This document shows, piece after piece, positions 1 to 6,380 of a stretch of 7,681 nucleotides of DNA. The position numbers and the translations under genes were made by a program. The notes beneath the pieces were generated by a model that did no database searches, was not told the DNA's origin, and saw nothing but the letters and a program-made list of their open reading frames with translations. Each line of letters begins with the position of its first letter. Position 1 is the stretch's first letter. This DNA is from Ferruginibacter sp. Lineage in GTDB: Bacteria > Bacteroidota > Bacteroidia > Chitinophagales > Chitinophagaceae. The DNA lies in NCBI GenBank assembly GCA_030831725.1, contig JAURKN010000239.1, positions 1 through 7,681 on the forward strand. Direction: 5' to 3'.

Positions 1-423
1 GGTAGTAAAAATATAAAATCGCTTTCTGTAGCTGATTATATTGAAAAATCAGACCCTGAAAAATATATCAAAGAGGCTCATTACATTCGAGGAACGTATT
101 TTGAATCTCTTCGTGATTGGCAAAAAGCAATAGATTATTTCGACAAATGCATACAAACAGAATTCGGCTTCATGGAAGCATACCGTGAAAAAGCGATCTG
201 TTTGATTGAAATGAAAAAATATGAAGATGCTCTCCTTGTTCTTAAAAAAGCAGTCACACTGAATAATCGTTTTATTGAAGGTTATTATTGGATGGGCGTT
301 TGTTATGAAAAACAGTCTCAGTTCAAACTTGCCATTGAATCGTATCAACAAGCGCTAATGTTTGACTCTAGCTTTGAAGAAGCACGGGAAGCTACGGAGC
401 GCCTGAACCAAAAACAAGACTAA
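1..423 (+). CDS. TPR-repeat protein, C-terminal part (5' end outside window)
   Basis: The frame is open from the first base to a TAA at 421-423, giving 140 residues with no natural start, so the gene begins upstream of the window. Three tetratricopeptide repeats can be read at about residues 22-54, 58-91 and 92-125. Each has the helix-turn-helix pattern: Tyr or Trp near position 4, Gly or Ala at position 8, and an 'A-I/L-x-x-Y/L' element in the second helix, such as WQKAIDYF, YEDALLVL and FKLAIESY. A short charged tail ends the protein. TPR arrays form a superhelical scaffold for protein-protein contacts, and no catalytic motif is visible. The signal sequence, if any, lies outside the window, so location (lipoprotein, periplasmic or cytoplasmic) cannot be decided. 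An internal ATG at 172 could mislead a gene caller, but the repeat pattern continues upstream of it. The rpe gene follows after 54 bases on the same strand. The exact partner is unknown. Confidence 0.85.
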   Translation, partial: GSKNIKSLSVADYIEKSDPEKYIKEAHYIRGTYFESLRDWQKAIDYFDKCIQTEFGFMEAYREKAICLIEMKKYEDALLVLKKAVTLNNRFIEGYYWMGVCYEKQSQFKLAIESYQQALMFDSSFEEAREATERLNQKQD

Positions 424-456
424 TATAGCTAATAATCACAGTTCCCTGCTTTGTGT

Positions 457-464
457 TATCTTGC
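457..464 (+). promoter_or_regulatory. Possible -7 promoter element before rpe
   Basis: TATCTTGC lies 13 bases before the rpe ATG and resembles the Bacteroidota -7 element TAnnTTTG with one T missing. I see no TTG at the expected distance (about 19-21 bases) upstream, so the -33 half is absent or weak. If used, the transcript would be almost leaderless. The alternative is read-through from the TPR gene 54 bases upstream. Confidence 0.25.
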
Positions 465-477
465 AAAAAAATCATCC

Positions 478-1128
478 ATGACCATCATCGCACCTTCTCT
501 TTTGTCAGCCAATTTTCTGCATCTGGAAAAAGATTGTAAAATGATACATTCCAGTGAAGCGGAATGGTTTCACCTTGATATCATGGACGGACGTTTTGTT
601 CCTAACATCAGCTATGGACCAATGATTGTGGATTTCATCCGTAAAACAACCACCAAATGCCTCGATGTGCATCTGATGATCGAAGAACCGGAAAAATATG
701 CGGAAGCATTCAAAAAAGCAGGTGCGGATAATCTGACCGTGCATATTGAAGCCTGCACACATCTTCATAGAAATATACAGCAAATCAAATCGCTTGACAT
801 GAAAGCAGGCGTTGCGTTAAATCCCCATACTCCTGTGGAATCTCTTAAGGACATCCTTCATGAAATCGATCTTGTTTGTTTGATGAGTGTCAATCCAGGT
901 TTCGGTGGACAGTCTTTTATCCCTCACACGCTGCAAAAAATAAAAACATTACGCAAAATGATTACCGATGCCGGTTTATCGGTATTGATAGAAATTGACG
1001 GTGGGGTAACAACCGCCAATGCCGCTTCCATCAAAGAGGCCGGAGCTGATGTTTTGGTAGCTGGCAACACCGTTTTCGGATCGGCCAATCCTACCGAAAC
1101 CATTAAGCAACTCATGATCGCCGGATAA
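478..1128 (+). CDS. rpe: Ribulose-phosphate 3-epimerase
   Basis: The 216-residue product has the usual length for this TIM-barrel enzyme. It interconverts D-ribulose 5-phosphate and D-xylulose 5-phosphate in the cytoplasmic pentose-phosphate pathway. Visible family signatures are IAPSLLSANF at the N-terminus (Ser7), HLDIMDGRFVPN at residues 32-43 (metal-binding His32, catalytic Asp34), and DVHLM with metal-binding His65. MSVNPGFGGQSF at 136-147 is the phosphate/active-site loop, and EIDGGV contains the second catalytic Asp174. GADVLVAGNTVF near the C-terminus is the phosphate-binding strand. I chose ATG 478 because it places the family N-terminus directly at 'MTIIAPSLLS'. A TTG at 451 in the same frame would add nine unconserved residues. 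The stop is 12 bases before the TonB-dependent receptor start, which suggests co-transcription. Nothing needed for catalysis is missing. Confidence 0.97.
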   Translation: MTIIAPSLLSANFLHLEKDCKMIHSSEAEWFHLDIMDGRFVPNISYGPMIVDFIRKTTTKCLDVHLMIEEPEKYAEAFKKAGADNLTVHIEACTHLHRNIQQIKSLDMKAGVALNPHTPVESLKDILHEIDLVCLMSVNPGFGGQSFIPHTLQKIKTLRKMITDAGLSVLIEIDGGVTTANAASIKEAGADVLVAGNTVFGSANPTETIKQLMIAG

Positions 1129-1140
1129 TAACCCACCGCC

Positions 1141-3651
1141 ATGAGAAAGATCATCATTCTGTTTTTGGGGCTTTTTTTATATACTGCTGTTTCAGCTCAA
1201 AATGAATTAGTCCGCATACAAGGCAGGGTGACCGATTCTTTCAATATCCCCATACGAAACGTGTTGATAGCATCAGATAGAATGAATGCCATTCATGAAA
1301 CTGATGCAAACGGTATGTATCGTTTCGTCATGCCCAACGCAGACAGCACAGAGATCCGTTTTTATTTGTTAACCCCTAATGTCTCTTATACATGGAGAAC
1401 CAATCGACCTTTTGCGGATAGCGTGATTGAAATTAACGTCAAACTTGGATTTGAAAAGAAATATCTCTCAAATATTACGATCTACGATGACAGAGAAAAA
1501 AGAGAGACAGGAAAAATAAGCATCGACCCTAAAAATGCTTTGAATCTGCCATCTGCCACAGGAGGAATCGAAGCACTGATCAAAACACTTGTGGGTAGCA
1601 GCAATGAGCTCAGTTCCGGTTATAATGTTCGTGGTGGAAATTTTGATGAAAATCTGATTTACATCAATGATTTTGAAGTTTTTAGGCCTTATCTGATCAG
1701 CCAGGGACAACAGGAAGGACTCAGTCTGATCAATCCCGAACTCGTAAAAAACATATCATTTTTCAATGGTGGTTTTGGTGCGAAATATGGCGATAAAATG
1801 AGCAGCATACTCGATATCCAATACAAAAAACCACGTTCATTTTCAGGCTCTGCCTATGTGAGTTTGTTGGAACAAGGAATTAGCTTGGAAGCTAGTTCGG
1901 CAAACAATAAGTTAGGTTTGCTTGTTGCAGCAAGAAACAGAAACAACCAATCCATACTGAGCAGTCAGGCTACCGTAGGTTCATATCTACCATCCGCATC
2001 AGATTTCCAAGGACTTTTACAGTATAAGATCAATGAAAAAAACAGCATCGAAATTTTGGGAATTTATTCAAAATCGAGGTTCAATTTTTTCCCTGAATCT
2101 GTGCAAAAAACAGCAGCTGTCTTTTCCCCTTTGTATGCTTCCAATCTCGGACTCGATATATATTTCGAAGGGGCAGAAAAGGACAGATATGCTACCTCTC
2201 TCACCGGTTTAACCTGGAACAACAAGCCACGTGAAAAATGGAATATCAAATGGATGATCAGTCATTTTCGAGACCGTGAAAAAGAAAGTTTCGATATCGC
2301 AAGTGCCTATTTGTTTGGAGAACGTGACTTAAACAACACTAGCAGCACATTCGGAGAAATCATCAATCCGCTAGGTGCGGGCAGATACCAACAATATGCG
2401 AGAAATGTTTTGAATATAGACATACTTACTGCACAGCACAGAGGCAACATTCAAAATGGATCACAACAAACAAGTTGGGGTGTGCAAATAGACAAAACAT
2501 TCATCACAGACAGAGTCAACCAATTCGAGTGGCAGGATTCAGCAGGTTACACACTACCCTATACACCGGGAAATCTCACACTCAGTAAAAGCATCATTTC
2601 AAACACGTCGCTGAATATTTTGAAGTGGAGCGGATTTGTTCAGCATCAATTCAAATGGAACCTGGCGAAAGGATATTTTTCATTGCAGCCAGGCATCCGT
2701 TTCCAAAGCAACAATCTCAATCATGAATGGCTGATCAGCCCGAGGTTGCTTTGCGTTTATAACCCTGAATGGAAAAAAGACATCATTTTCAGAAGCAGTA
2801 TAGGGCTCTACCAGCAACCACCTTTTTACAGGGAATTCAGAAAACCCGACGGAACCATTCAAACAAACATAAAAGCGCAAAAATCAGCACAGTGGATTGT
2901 AGGAATGGATTATTTGTTCACGGGCATCAATGGAAGAAAATACCGCATCAGTTCCGAGGCGTATTATAAATCGATGTGGGATGTGATTCCTTACGACATC
3001 GACAATGTTAGGATCAGTTATTTGGGTGGTAACAATGCGAAGGCATATTCTACAGGATTGGAATTCCGCCTTTTCAGTGAGCTGGTCAAAGATGCGGAAA
3101 GCTGGATCAGCTTAGGCATCATGAGAACAAGAGAAGACCTTAAAGACGACCATTATTTTGAATATCTCAACGCACAAGGTGAAATCATACAGCCCGGGAC
3201 AGCAGACCAGCAAATAACGGATAGCCTTAAACGAAACATCGGTTACCTACGGAGACCGACAGACCGTCTCATCACTGCAGGACTTTTCCTACAGGATTAT
3301 TTGGCAACAAACAAAAACTTTAAAATGCATGTCAATTTGTTATATGGTTCCAACCTACCCTATAACATTCCGAACAGCACCAAATACAGAAACGCCTTGG
3401 TCATGGATCCATACATCAGAGTAGACCTTGGACTAAGCGCTCTTTTACTCGGGCCAAAAAATAAAAGAAGAAGCCATAGCCCATTCAAATCCATCGACAA
3501 TATTTGGGTAAGTCTTGAGGTTTTTAACGTCATAAATCGTTCAAACACGATATCTTTTCAATTGATCCGTGATTACGCGAATGCTACTTATGCCATTCCA
3601 AACAAACTCACTCCCAGATTGCTAAATCTGAAATTGCTCGCTCGGTTTTAG
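1141..3651 (+). CDS. TonB-dependent outer-membrane receptor with N-terminal CarboxypepD_reg-like domain
   Basis: The product is 836 residues. A signal peptide is clear: positive MRK, hydrophobic stretch, and a probable cut after Ala19 (V-S-A|Q). Residues about 24-104 form a carboxypeptidase-regulatory-like beta-sandwich ('IQGRVTD...ANGMYRF'), as in many Bacteroidota receptors. The plug domain lies around 135-230 and includes YNVRGGNFDENLIYINDFEV (161 onward) and GGFGAKYGDKMSSILDI (about 210 onward). The rest reads as an aromatic-rich 22-strand-type beta-barrel, ending in a terminal Phe as expected for BAM-assembled barrels. Such receptors import a ligand across the outer membrane using TonB-ExbBD energy. 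The substrate is not evident: no SusD partner, siderophore or cobalamin genes are in the window, so I would not call it SusC. It starts 12 bases after rpe, and no strong terminator follows. The domain assignment is firm; the ligand is unknown. Confidence 0.93.
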   Translation: MRKIIILFLGLFLYTAVSAQNELVRIQGRVTDSFNIPIRNVLIASDRMNAIHETDANGMYRFVMPNADSTEIRFYLLTPNVSYTWRTNRPFADSVIEINVKLGFEKKYLSNITIYDDREKRETGKISIDPKNALNLPSATGGIEALIKTLVGSSNELSSGYNVRGGNFDENLIYINDFEVFRPYLISQGQQEGLSLINPELVKNISFFNGGFGAKYGDKMSSILDIQYKKPRSFSGSAYVSLLEQGISLEASSANNKLGLLVAARNRNNQSILSSQATVGSYLPSASDFQGLLQYKINEKNSIEILGIYSKSRFNFFPESVQKTAAVFSPLYASNLGLDIYFEGAEKDRYATSLTGLTWNNKPREKWNIKWMISHFRDREKESFDIASAYLFGERDLNNTSSTFGEIINPLGAGRYQQYARNVLNIDILTAQHRGNIQNGSQQTSWGVQIDKTFITDRVNQFEWQDSAGYTLPYTPGNLTLSKSIISNTSLNILKWSGFVQHQFKWNLAKGYFSLQPGIRFQSNNLNHEWLISPRLLCVYNPEWKKDIIFRSSIGLYQQPPFYREFRKPDGTIQTNIKAQKSAQWIVGMDYLFTGINGRKYRISSEAYYKSMWDVIPYDIDNVRISYLGGNNAKAYSTGLEFRLFSELVKDAESWISLGIMRTREDLKDDHYFEYLNAQGEIIQPGTADQQITDSLKRNIGYLRRPTDRLITAGLFLQDYLATNKNFKMHVNLLYGSNLPYNIPNSTKYRNALVMDPYIRVDLGLSALLLGPKNKRRSHSPFKSIDNIWVSLEVFNVINRSNTISFQLIRDYANATYAIPNKLTPRLLNLKLLARF

Positions 3652-3678
3652 TCTTTTATTTATTTGTTTGATGATCAT

Positions 3679-3696
3679 GTTGTATATAACTACAAC
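3679..3696. repeat. Inverted repeat, 6-base arms
   Basis: GTTGTA (3679-3684) and TACAAC (3691-3696) are perfect inverted copies around a 6-base TATAAC spacer. The site is 28 bases after the receptor stop and overlaps the left edge of the next inverted repeat. It could be an operator half of a compound site or part of a weak 3' structure. In this AT-rich gap chance occurrence is also possible. Confidence 0.35.
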
Positions 3697-3710
3697 GTTA
3701 AACTAACGTT
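3694..3710. repeat. Inverted repeat AACGTTA-N3-TAACGTT, operator-like
   Basis: Two perfect 7-base arms, AACGTTA (3694-3700) and TAACGTT (3704-3710), are separated by three bases. Each arm contains the self-complementary AACGTT. The dyad lies 30 bases upstream of the -33 element of the proposed phoH promoter, where an activator or repressor dimer could bind. The 3-base loop and lack of a following T-run make a transcription terminator unlikely. Binding is inferred only from symmetry and position. Confidence 0.4.
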
Positions 3711-3740
3711 ACTATTAACAAATGTTGATAAATCATTTGA

Positions 3741-3770
3741 TTGAATTACAATTCGTTTGAGTTAAATTTG
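3741..3770 (+). promoter_or_regulatory. Bacteroidota-type promoter for phoH (TTG-N19-TAAATTTG)
   Basis: TTG at 3741-3743 and TAAATTTG at 3763-3770 are separated by 19 bases. They match the Bacteroidota primary-sigma pattern of a -33 TTG and a -7 TAnnTTTG exactly. A start of transcription a few bases downstream would give a leader of about 65-70 bases before the phoH start. A second, weaker -7-like TATCTTCA lies at 3821-3828, without a convincing -33 partner. Confidence 0.5.
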
Positions 3771-3844
3771 GTTAGAGCTCAAAAATCAATTAATCACCCA
3801 CTGCGGATATCGTTTTACGGTATCTTCAGCAAAATCCGAAAACG

Positions 3845-4867
3845 TTGACAGAAACCATCATCAACCTCGACACCGTTAACCCAATCGAGTTTTTCGGGGT
3901 AAACAACGGCAAGCTGGATCTCCTCAAAAGGAAATTCCCCTTATTAAAAATCCTGAGCCGCGGAACTCAAATCAAACTCAGCGGCGCTCCCGAGCAAATA
4001 GAAACAGCACGGGAAAAAATCGGACTTCTGATTCAGTACATGCAACGAAACGGCCACATGAGCGAAAATTATTTCGAGCAGATACTGGGTGGTGATGACG
4101 AAAAAACAATCGACAACTTCATTGAAAGAAATCCGAATGATGTGCTTGTATTCGGACCAAATGGCAAAACAGTAAGAGCAAGGACACAAAACCAAAAAAT
4201 GATGGTTCAAGCTTGCGATAAAAATGATATCGTTTTTGCCATAGGACCTGCAGGTACCGGTAAAACTTACACAGCTGTCGCTCTTGCGGTAAGGGCTTTA
4301 AAAAATAAACAAGTAAAGAAAATCATCCTTACTCGACCTGCTGTTGAAGCAGGTGAAAGCTTAGGCTTCTTACCTGGGGATTTAAAAGAAAAGATTGATC
4401 CATATCTGCGTCCGCTATATGATGCTCTGGATGATATGATACCTGCAGACAAACTGGGCTATTATATGAGTACAAGGACGATAGAAATCGCACCTCTAGC
4501 TTATATGAGAGGAAGAACATTGGACAATGCGTTCATCATTTTGGATGAAGCTCAAAATACGAACGACCTTCAGATTAAAATGTTTCTCACCCGTACAGGG
4601 CCCAATGCAAAAGCCATCATTACGGGAGACCCTACACAAATTGATTTACCTAAAAATCAACAAAGCGGCTTGTTTAGAGCAACTCGTGTATTACGATATA
4701 TTGATGGAATTTCATACATCGAATTAGATGAAGAAGATGTAATCCGTCACAGACTTGTGAAATCAATCATCAAGGCCTACAATACAGATGACGAAAGAAA
4801 CCAAAAAGCGAAAGAAGAAAAACAAAATGAAAAATCGATAGAGAAAAAATCAGATAACGGAATTTGA
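3845..4867 (+). CDS. phoH: PhoH family ATPase (PhoH-like protein), TTG start
   Basis: The 340-residue product matches bacterial PhoH-like proteins of about 320-340 residues. Residues 11-18 read VNPIEFFG, and the region to about 75 forms the KH-like N-terminal part. The ATPase core has Walker A GPAGTGKT at 134-141, [20 protein letters not shown] from 163, Walker [10 protein letters not shown] with Asp234-Glu235, and GDPTQIDLP at 261-269. These are hallmarks of this P-loop family, which is linked to RNA metabolism and stress; the precise role here is not shown by the sequence. A Lys/Glu-rich tail of about 25 residues ends the protein. TTG 3845 is chosen because the frame has a stop at 3791-3793, there is no ATG between, and the first in-frame ATG (residue 66) would delete the conserved N-terminus. 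It has its own promoter and a terminator 58 bases after the stop, so it is probably a single-gene unit. Confidence 0.95.
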   Translation: MTETIINLDTVNPIEFFGVNNGKLDLLKRKFPLLKILSRGTQIKLSGAPEQIETAREKIGLLIQYMQRNGHMSENYFEQILGGDDEKTIDNFIERNPNDVLVFGPNGKTVRARTQNQKMMVQACDKNDIVFAIGPAGTGKTYTAVALAVRALKNKQVKKIILTRPAVEAGESLGFLPGDLKEKIDPYLRPLYDALDDMIPADKLGYYMSTRTIEIAPLAYMRGRTLDNAFIILDEAQNTNDLQIKMFLTRTGPNAKAIITGDPTQIDLPKNQQSGLFRATRVLRYIDGISYIELDEEDVIRHRLVKSIIKAYNTDDERNQKAKEEKQNEKSIEKKSDNGI

Positions 4868-4925
4868 TTTGTTAATTCAGGAAGAATCAACCTTCTTTCA
4901 TTTAGCTTTTCCTAATTTTACACCG

Positions 4926-4962
4926 AAAATCCAACCGATTTGAAACATCAGGTTGGATTTTT
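4926..4962 (+). terminator. Intrinsic terminator after phoH
   Basis: AAAATCCAACC (4926-4936) pairs perfectly with GGTTGGATTTT (4951-4961) across a 14-base loop, and the 3' arm runs into five Ts (4958-4962). The stem has a GC-containing core and A/T flanks, so it may also stop transcription from the other strand, although only plus-strand genes flank it. It separates phoH from the lipoprotein/crcB cluster. Confidence 0.8.
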
Positions 4963-5017
4963 CCTTTATCTCTCATCCATCAATCAAAACATTTTTTACA
5001 CGAATTCTGAAATTAGA

Positions 5018-5584
5018 ATGACCATGAAAACGACTTTATTATCACTCCTTTTTATAAGTATTGCAATTATCGGTTGTAACAATGAAGATGCCGGGAATCC
5101 GGAAACAGTATTACAATCATTTTTCGATGCCATGTCTAAAAGAGACATTGAAAGTGCAAGACAATACGCCACCAAAGAAAGCAAGCCCTTACTCGACATG
5201 ATGAGTATGATTTCCAAACTGGATAGCAATTCCTCCATCGAAAGTTCTAGATATCTGAAGGAAAATATCGTAATCGGTAAAGTGAAATATCAGGGCGATG
5301 AAGCCATCGTGGAAGTCAAACATAAGAATGAACCAGATAAAATGGATTTTACCTTGGTGAAAGAGGACGGCAAATGGAAAGTCGCTTTCGATCTGAATTC
5401 TATTCTTACTATCGGCATGCAAAAAATGAAAGAAAATGGAAGCCAGAGCGCTGAAAAATTGAAAGATGCCCTAGATGAAATCAACAAGGTAGGTGTTGAT
5501 TCTCTTAAAAAAGGAGCAGATGCAGAAATGAAAAAACTGGATGATGCCCTGAAAAATTTGAACCTGGATACCGTTATCCAATAA
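5018..5584 (+). CDS. DUF4878-type lipoprotein with amphipathic C-terminal helix region
   Basis: From ATG 5018 the product has 188 residues; ATG 5024 (Met3) is an equally possible start. The N-terminus is a type II signal peptide: Lys4, a hydrophobic stretch, and lipobox I-I-G-C with Cys20, followed by Asn-Asn-Glu-Asp. Residues about 27-130 resemble the DUF4878 / NTF2-like fold. They have an early helix 'PETVLQSFFDAMSKRDIESA' and a closing beta pair 'FTLVKEDGKWKVAF' with Trp120. From about residue 134 the chain turns into a charged amphipathic helical tail containing a diverged repeat: KLKDALDEIN at 147-156 and KLDDALKNLN at 173-182. The function is unknown; it is presumably anchored in the periplasm or on the outer membrane. 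A start at TTG 4940 was rejected because it would lie inside the phoH terminator and bury the signal peptide. A related smaller gene follows after 14 bases. I see no clear promoter in 4963-5017. Confidence 0.85.
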   Translation: MTMKTTLLSLLFISIAIIGCNNEDAGNPETVLQSFFDAMSKRDIESARQYATKESKPLLDMMSMISKLDSNSSIESSRYLKENIVIGKVKYQGDEAIVEVKHKNEPDKMDFTLVKEDGKWKVAFDLNSILTIGMQKMKENGSQSAEKLKDALDEINKVGVDSLKKGADAEMKKLDDALKNLNLDTVIQ

Positions 5585-5598
5585 TAAGTTTAACCATT

Positions 5599-6006
5599 AT
5601 GACCTTCAAAAAAATAACAATCTCTGCCATTCTTTTCATCTGTATTGCGATATTTTCACGTTGTCATTCGGATGAAAGTCAGCTTGATCAAAAAAATCCG
5701 ATGGAAACCGGAAGGCGTTTTGTGGAAAATTTACTGAAAGGTGATTTTGCATCCGTGAAGCCAATATTAAGCTCGAATGAAACGAATTACAGTTCACTGA
5801 ATTCATTTACGCTTTTTTACGCTTCTGTTTCTCCGGAACTGAAATCGGAAAATGCGATTAGAAGTTGGAAAATGGAAAAATGGGAAGAAAAAGACGAAAC
5901 CAACATAACCATGATTGTAAATCATGAGATGCTTTCTCAACCTCTGGAATTATCTTTGAAAAAAACAGATGGTATCTGGTTTATCAACTTCACCCATTTC
6001 CCATAA
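5599..6006 (+). CDS. Small DUF4878-like envelope protein, putative lipoprotein
   Basis: The 135-residue product starts with MTFKK and a hydrophobic stretch, then F-S-R-C with Cys22, followed by an acidic polar segment. This looks like a lipoprotein signal peptide, but Arg at -1 and Phe at -3 depart from the usual [LVI][ASTVI][GAS]C, so lipidation is uncertain. A single base change (CGT to GGT) would give Gly at -1. The body parallels the preceding protein: 'METGRRFVENLLKGDFASVKPIL' lines up with 'PETVLQSFFDAMSKRDIESARQY', and 'LELSLKKTDGIWFINF' (Trp127) with 'MDFTLVKEDGKWKVAF'. It stops right after this last strand and lacks the helical tail. It is therefore probably a shortened tandem paralogue. 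The gaps are 14 bases upstream and 10 bases downstream to crcB, which suggests one transcript. The function is unknown; DUF4878-like assignment rests on visual similarity to its neighbour. Confidence 0.75.
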   Translation: MTFKKITISAILFICIAIFSRCHSDESQLDQKNPMETGRRFVENLLKGDFASVKPILSSNETNYSSLNSFTLFYASVSPELKSENAIRSWKMEKWEEKDETNITMIVNHEMLSQPLELSLKKTDGIWFINFTHFP

Positions 6007-6016
6007 AATTCATTTC

Positions 6017-6376
6017 ATGAAGCACATTTGGATTGTTGGAATAGGCGGAATGATCGGGTCTATGCTCCGTTACCTTTCCTCCTTTGTTTTTTCTGTTCCC
6101 AACCAACATTGGGCTACCATGTGCATCAACATATTAGGCAGTCTTCTGATCGGAATTGTTTTTGGTCTTACCAAGAGTCAAACCTGGATGAATGACGAAT
6201 GGAGGTTATTTCTGGCAACAGGTGTTTGCGGCGGATTTACCACCTTCTCTACGTTCAGTCACGATAATCTAATGCTGCTACAAGATGGAAAATATCTGAC
6301 ATTAGCGATATATACAATCGCTTCTCTTGTATTGGGAATTTTGGCAGTATGGGTCGGTTATAAACTGGCTGGTTGA
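6017..6376 (+). CDS. crcB: Fluoride ion channel CrcB/Fluc
   Basis: The 119-residue product has the normal length for a Fluc channel and four hydrophobic segments (about 4-25, 33-52, 64-88 and 93-117). Family motifs are GGMIGSMLRY at 10-19 (Arg18), Asn38 in CINILGSLLIG, and GVCGGFTTFSTFS at 69-81. The last contains the two 'Phe box' residues three apart (Phe77, Phe80) and the Thr residues near the central sodium site. Known members form dual-topology dimers in the inner membrane and export fluoride. ATG 6017 puts the first motif close to the N-terminus as expected; the frame extends upstream but only across the end of the preceding gene. It follows that gene by 10 bases and so is probably the last gene of the lipoprotein cluster. 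No fluoride riboswitch-like sequence is seen upstream. Its stop lies 4 bases from the stop of the opposing gene. Confidence 0.95.
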   Translation: MKHIWIVGIGGMIGSMLRYLSSFVFSVPNQHWATMCINILGSLLIGIVFGLTKSQTWMNDEWRLFLATGVCGGFTTFSTFSHDNLMLLQDGKYLTLAIYTIASLVLGILAVWVGYKLAG

Positions 6377-6380
6377 AAAA

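Noticed and set aside
451..477. Upstream TTG start extending rpe by nine residues
   Set aside because: The family N-terminus begins exactly at ATG 478; the extra residues are not family-like and cover the possible -7 promoter element.
1141..3651. SusC-type receptor of a polysaccharide utilisation locus
   Set aside because: No SusD-like lipoprotein or glycoside hydrolase is adjacent, and the N-terminal and plug features fit a stand-alone receptor; the neighbours are rpe and phoH.
3652..3740. Intrinsic terminator for the TonB-dependent receptor
   Set aside because: The inverted repeats here are short, GC-poor and lack a following T-run, so they are better described as operator-like dyads.
4940..5017. 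Upstream TTG start for the first lipoprotein
   Set aside because: It lies within the phoH terminator loop, and the added 26 residues would block the signal peptide and lipobox.
5969..6016. Longer crcB start overlapping the preceding gene
   Set aside because: ATG 6017 fits the family length and places the GGxxGxxxRY motif correctly; the extension is only the preceding gene read in another frame.
4868..6016. Fluoride riboswitch upstream of crcB or at the head of its cluster
   Set aside because: I could not find the conserved GG-rich pseudoknot pattern in the gaps; a covariance search would be needed to be certain.
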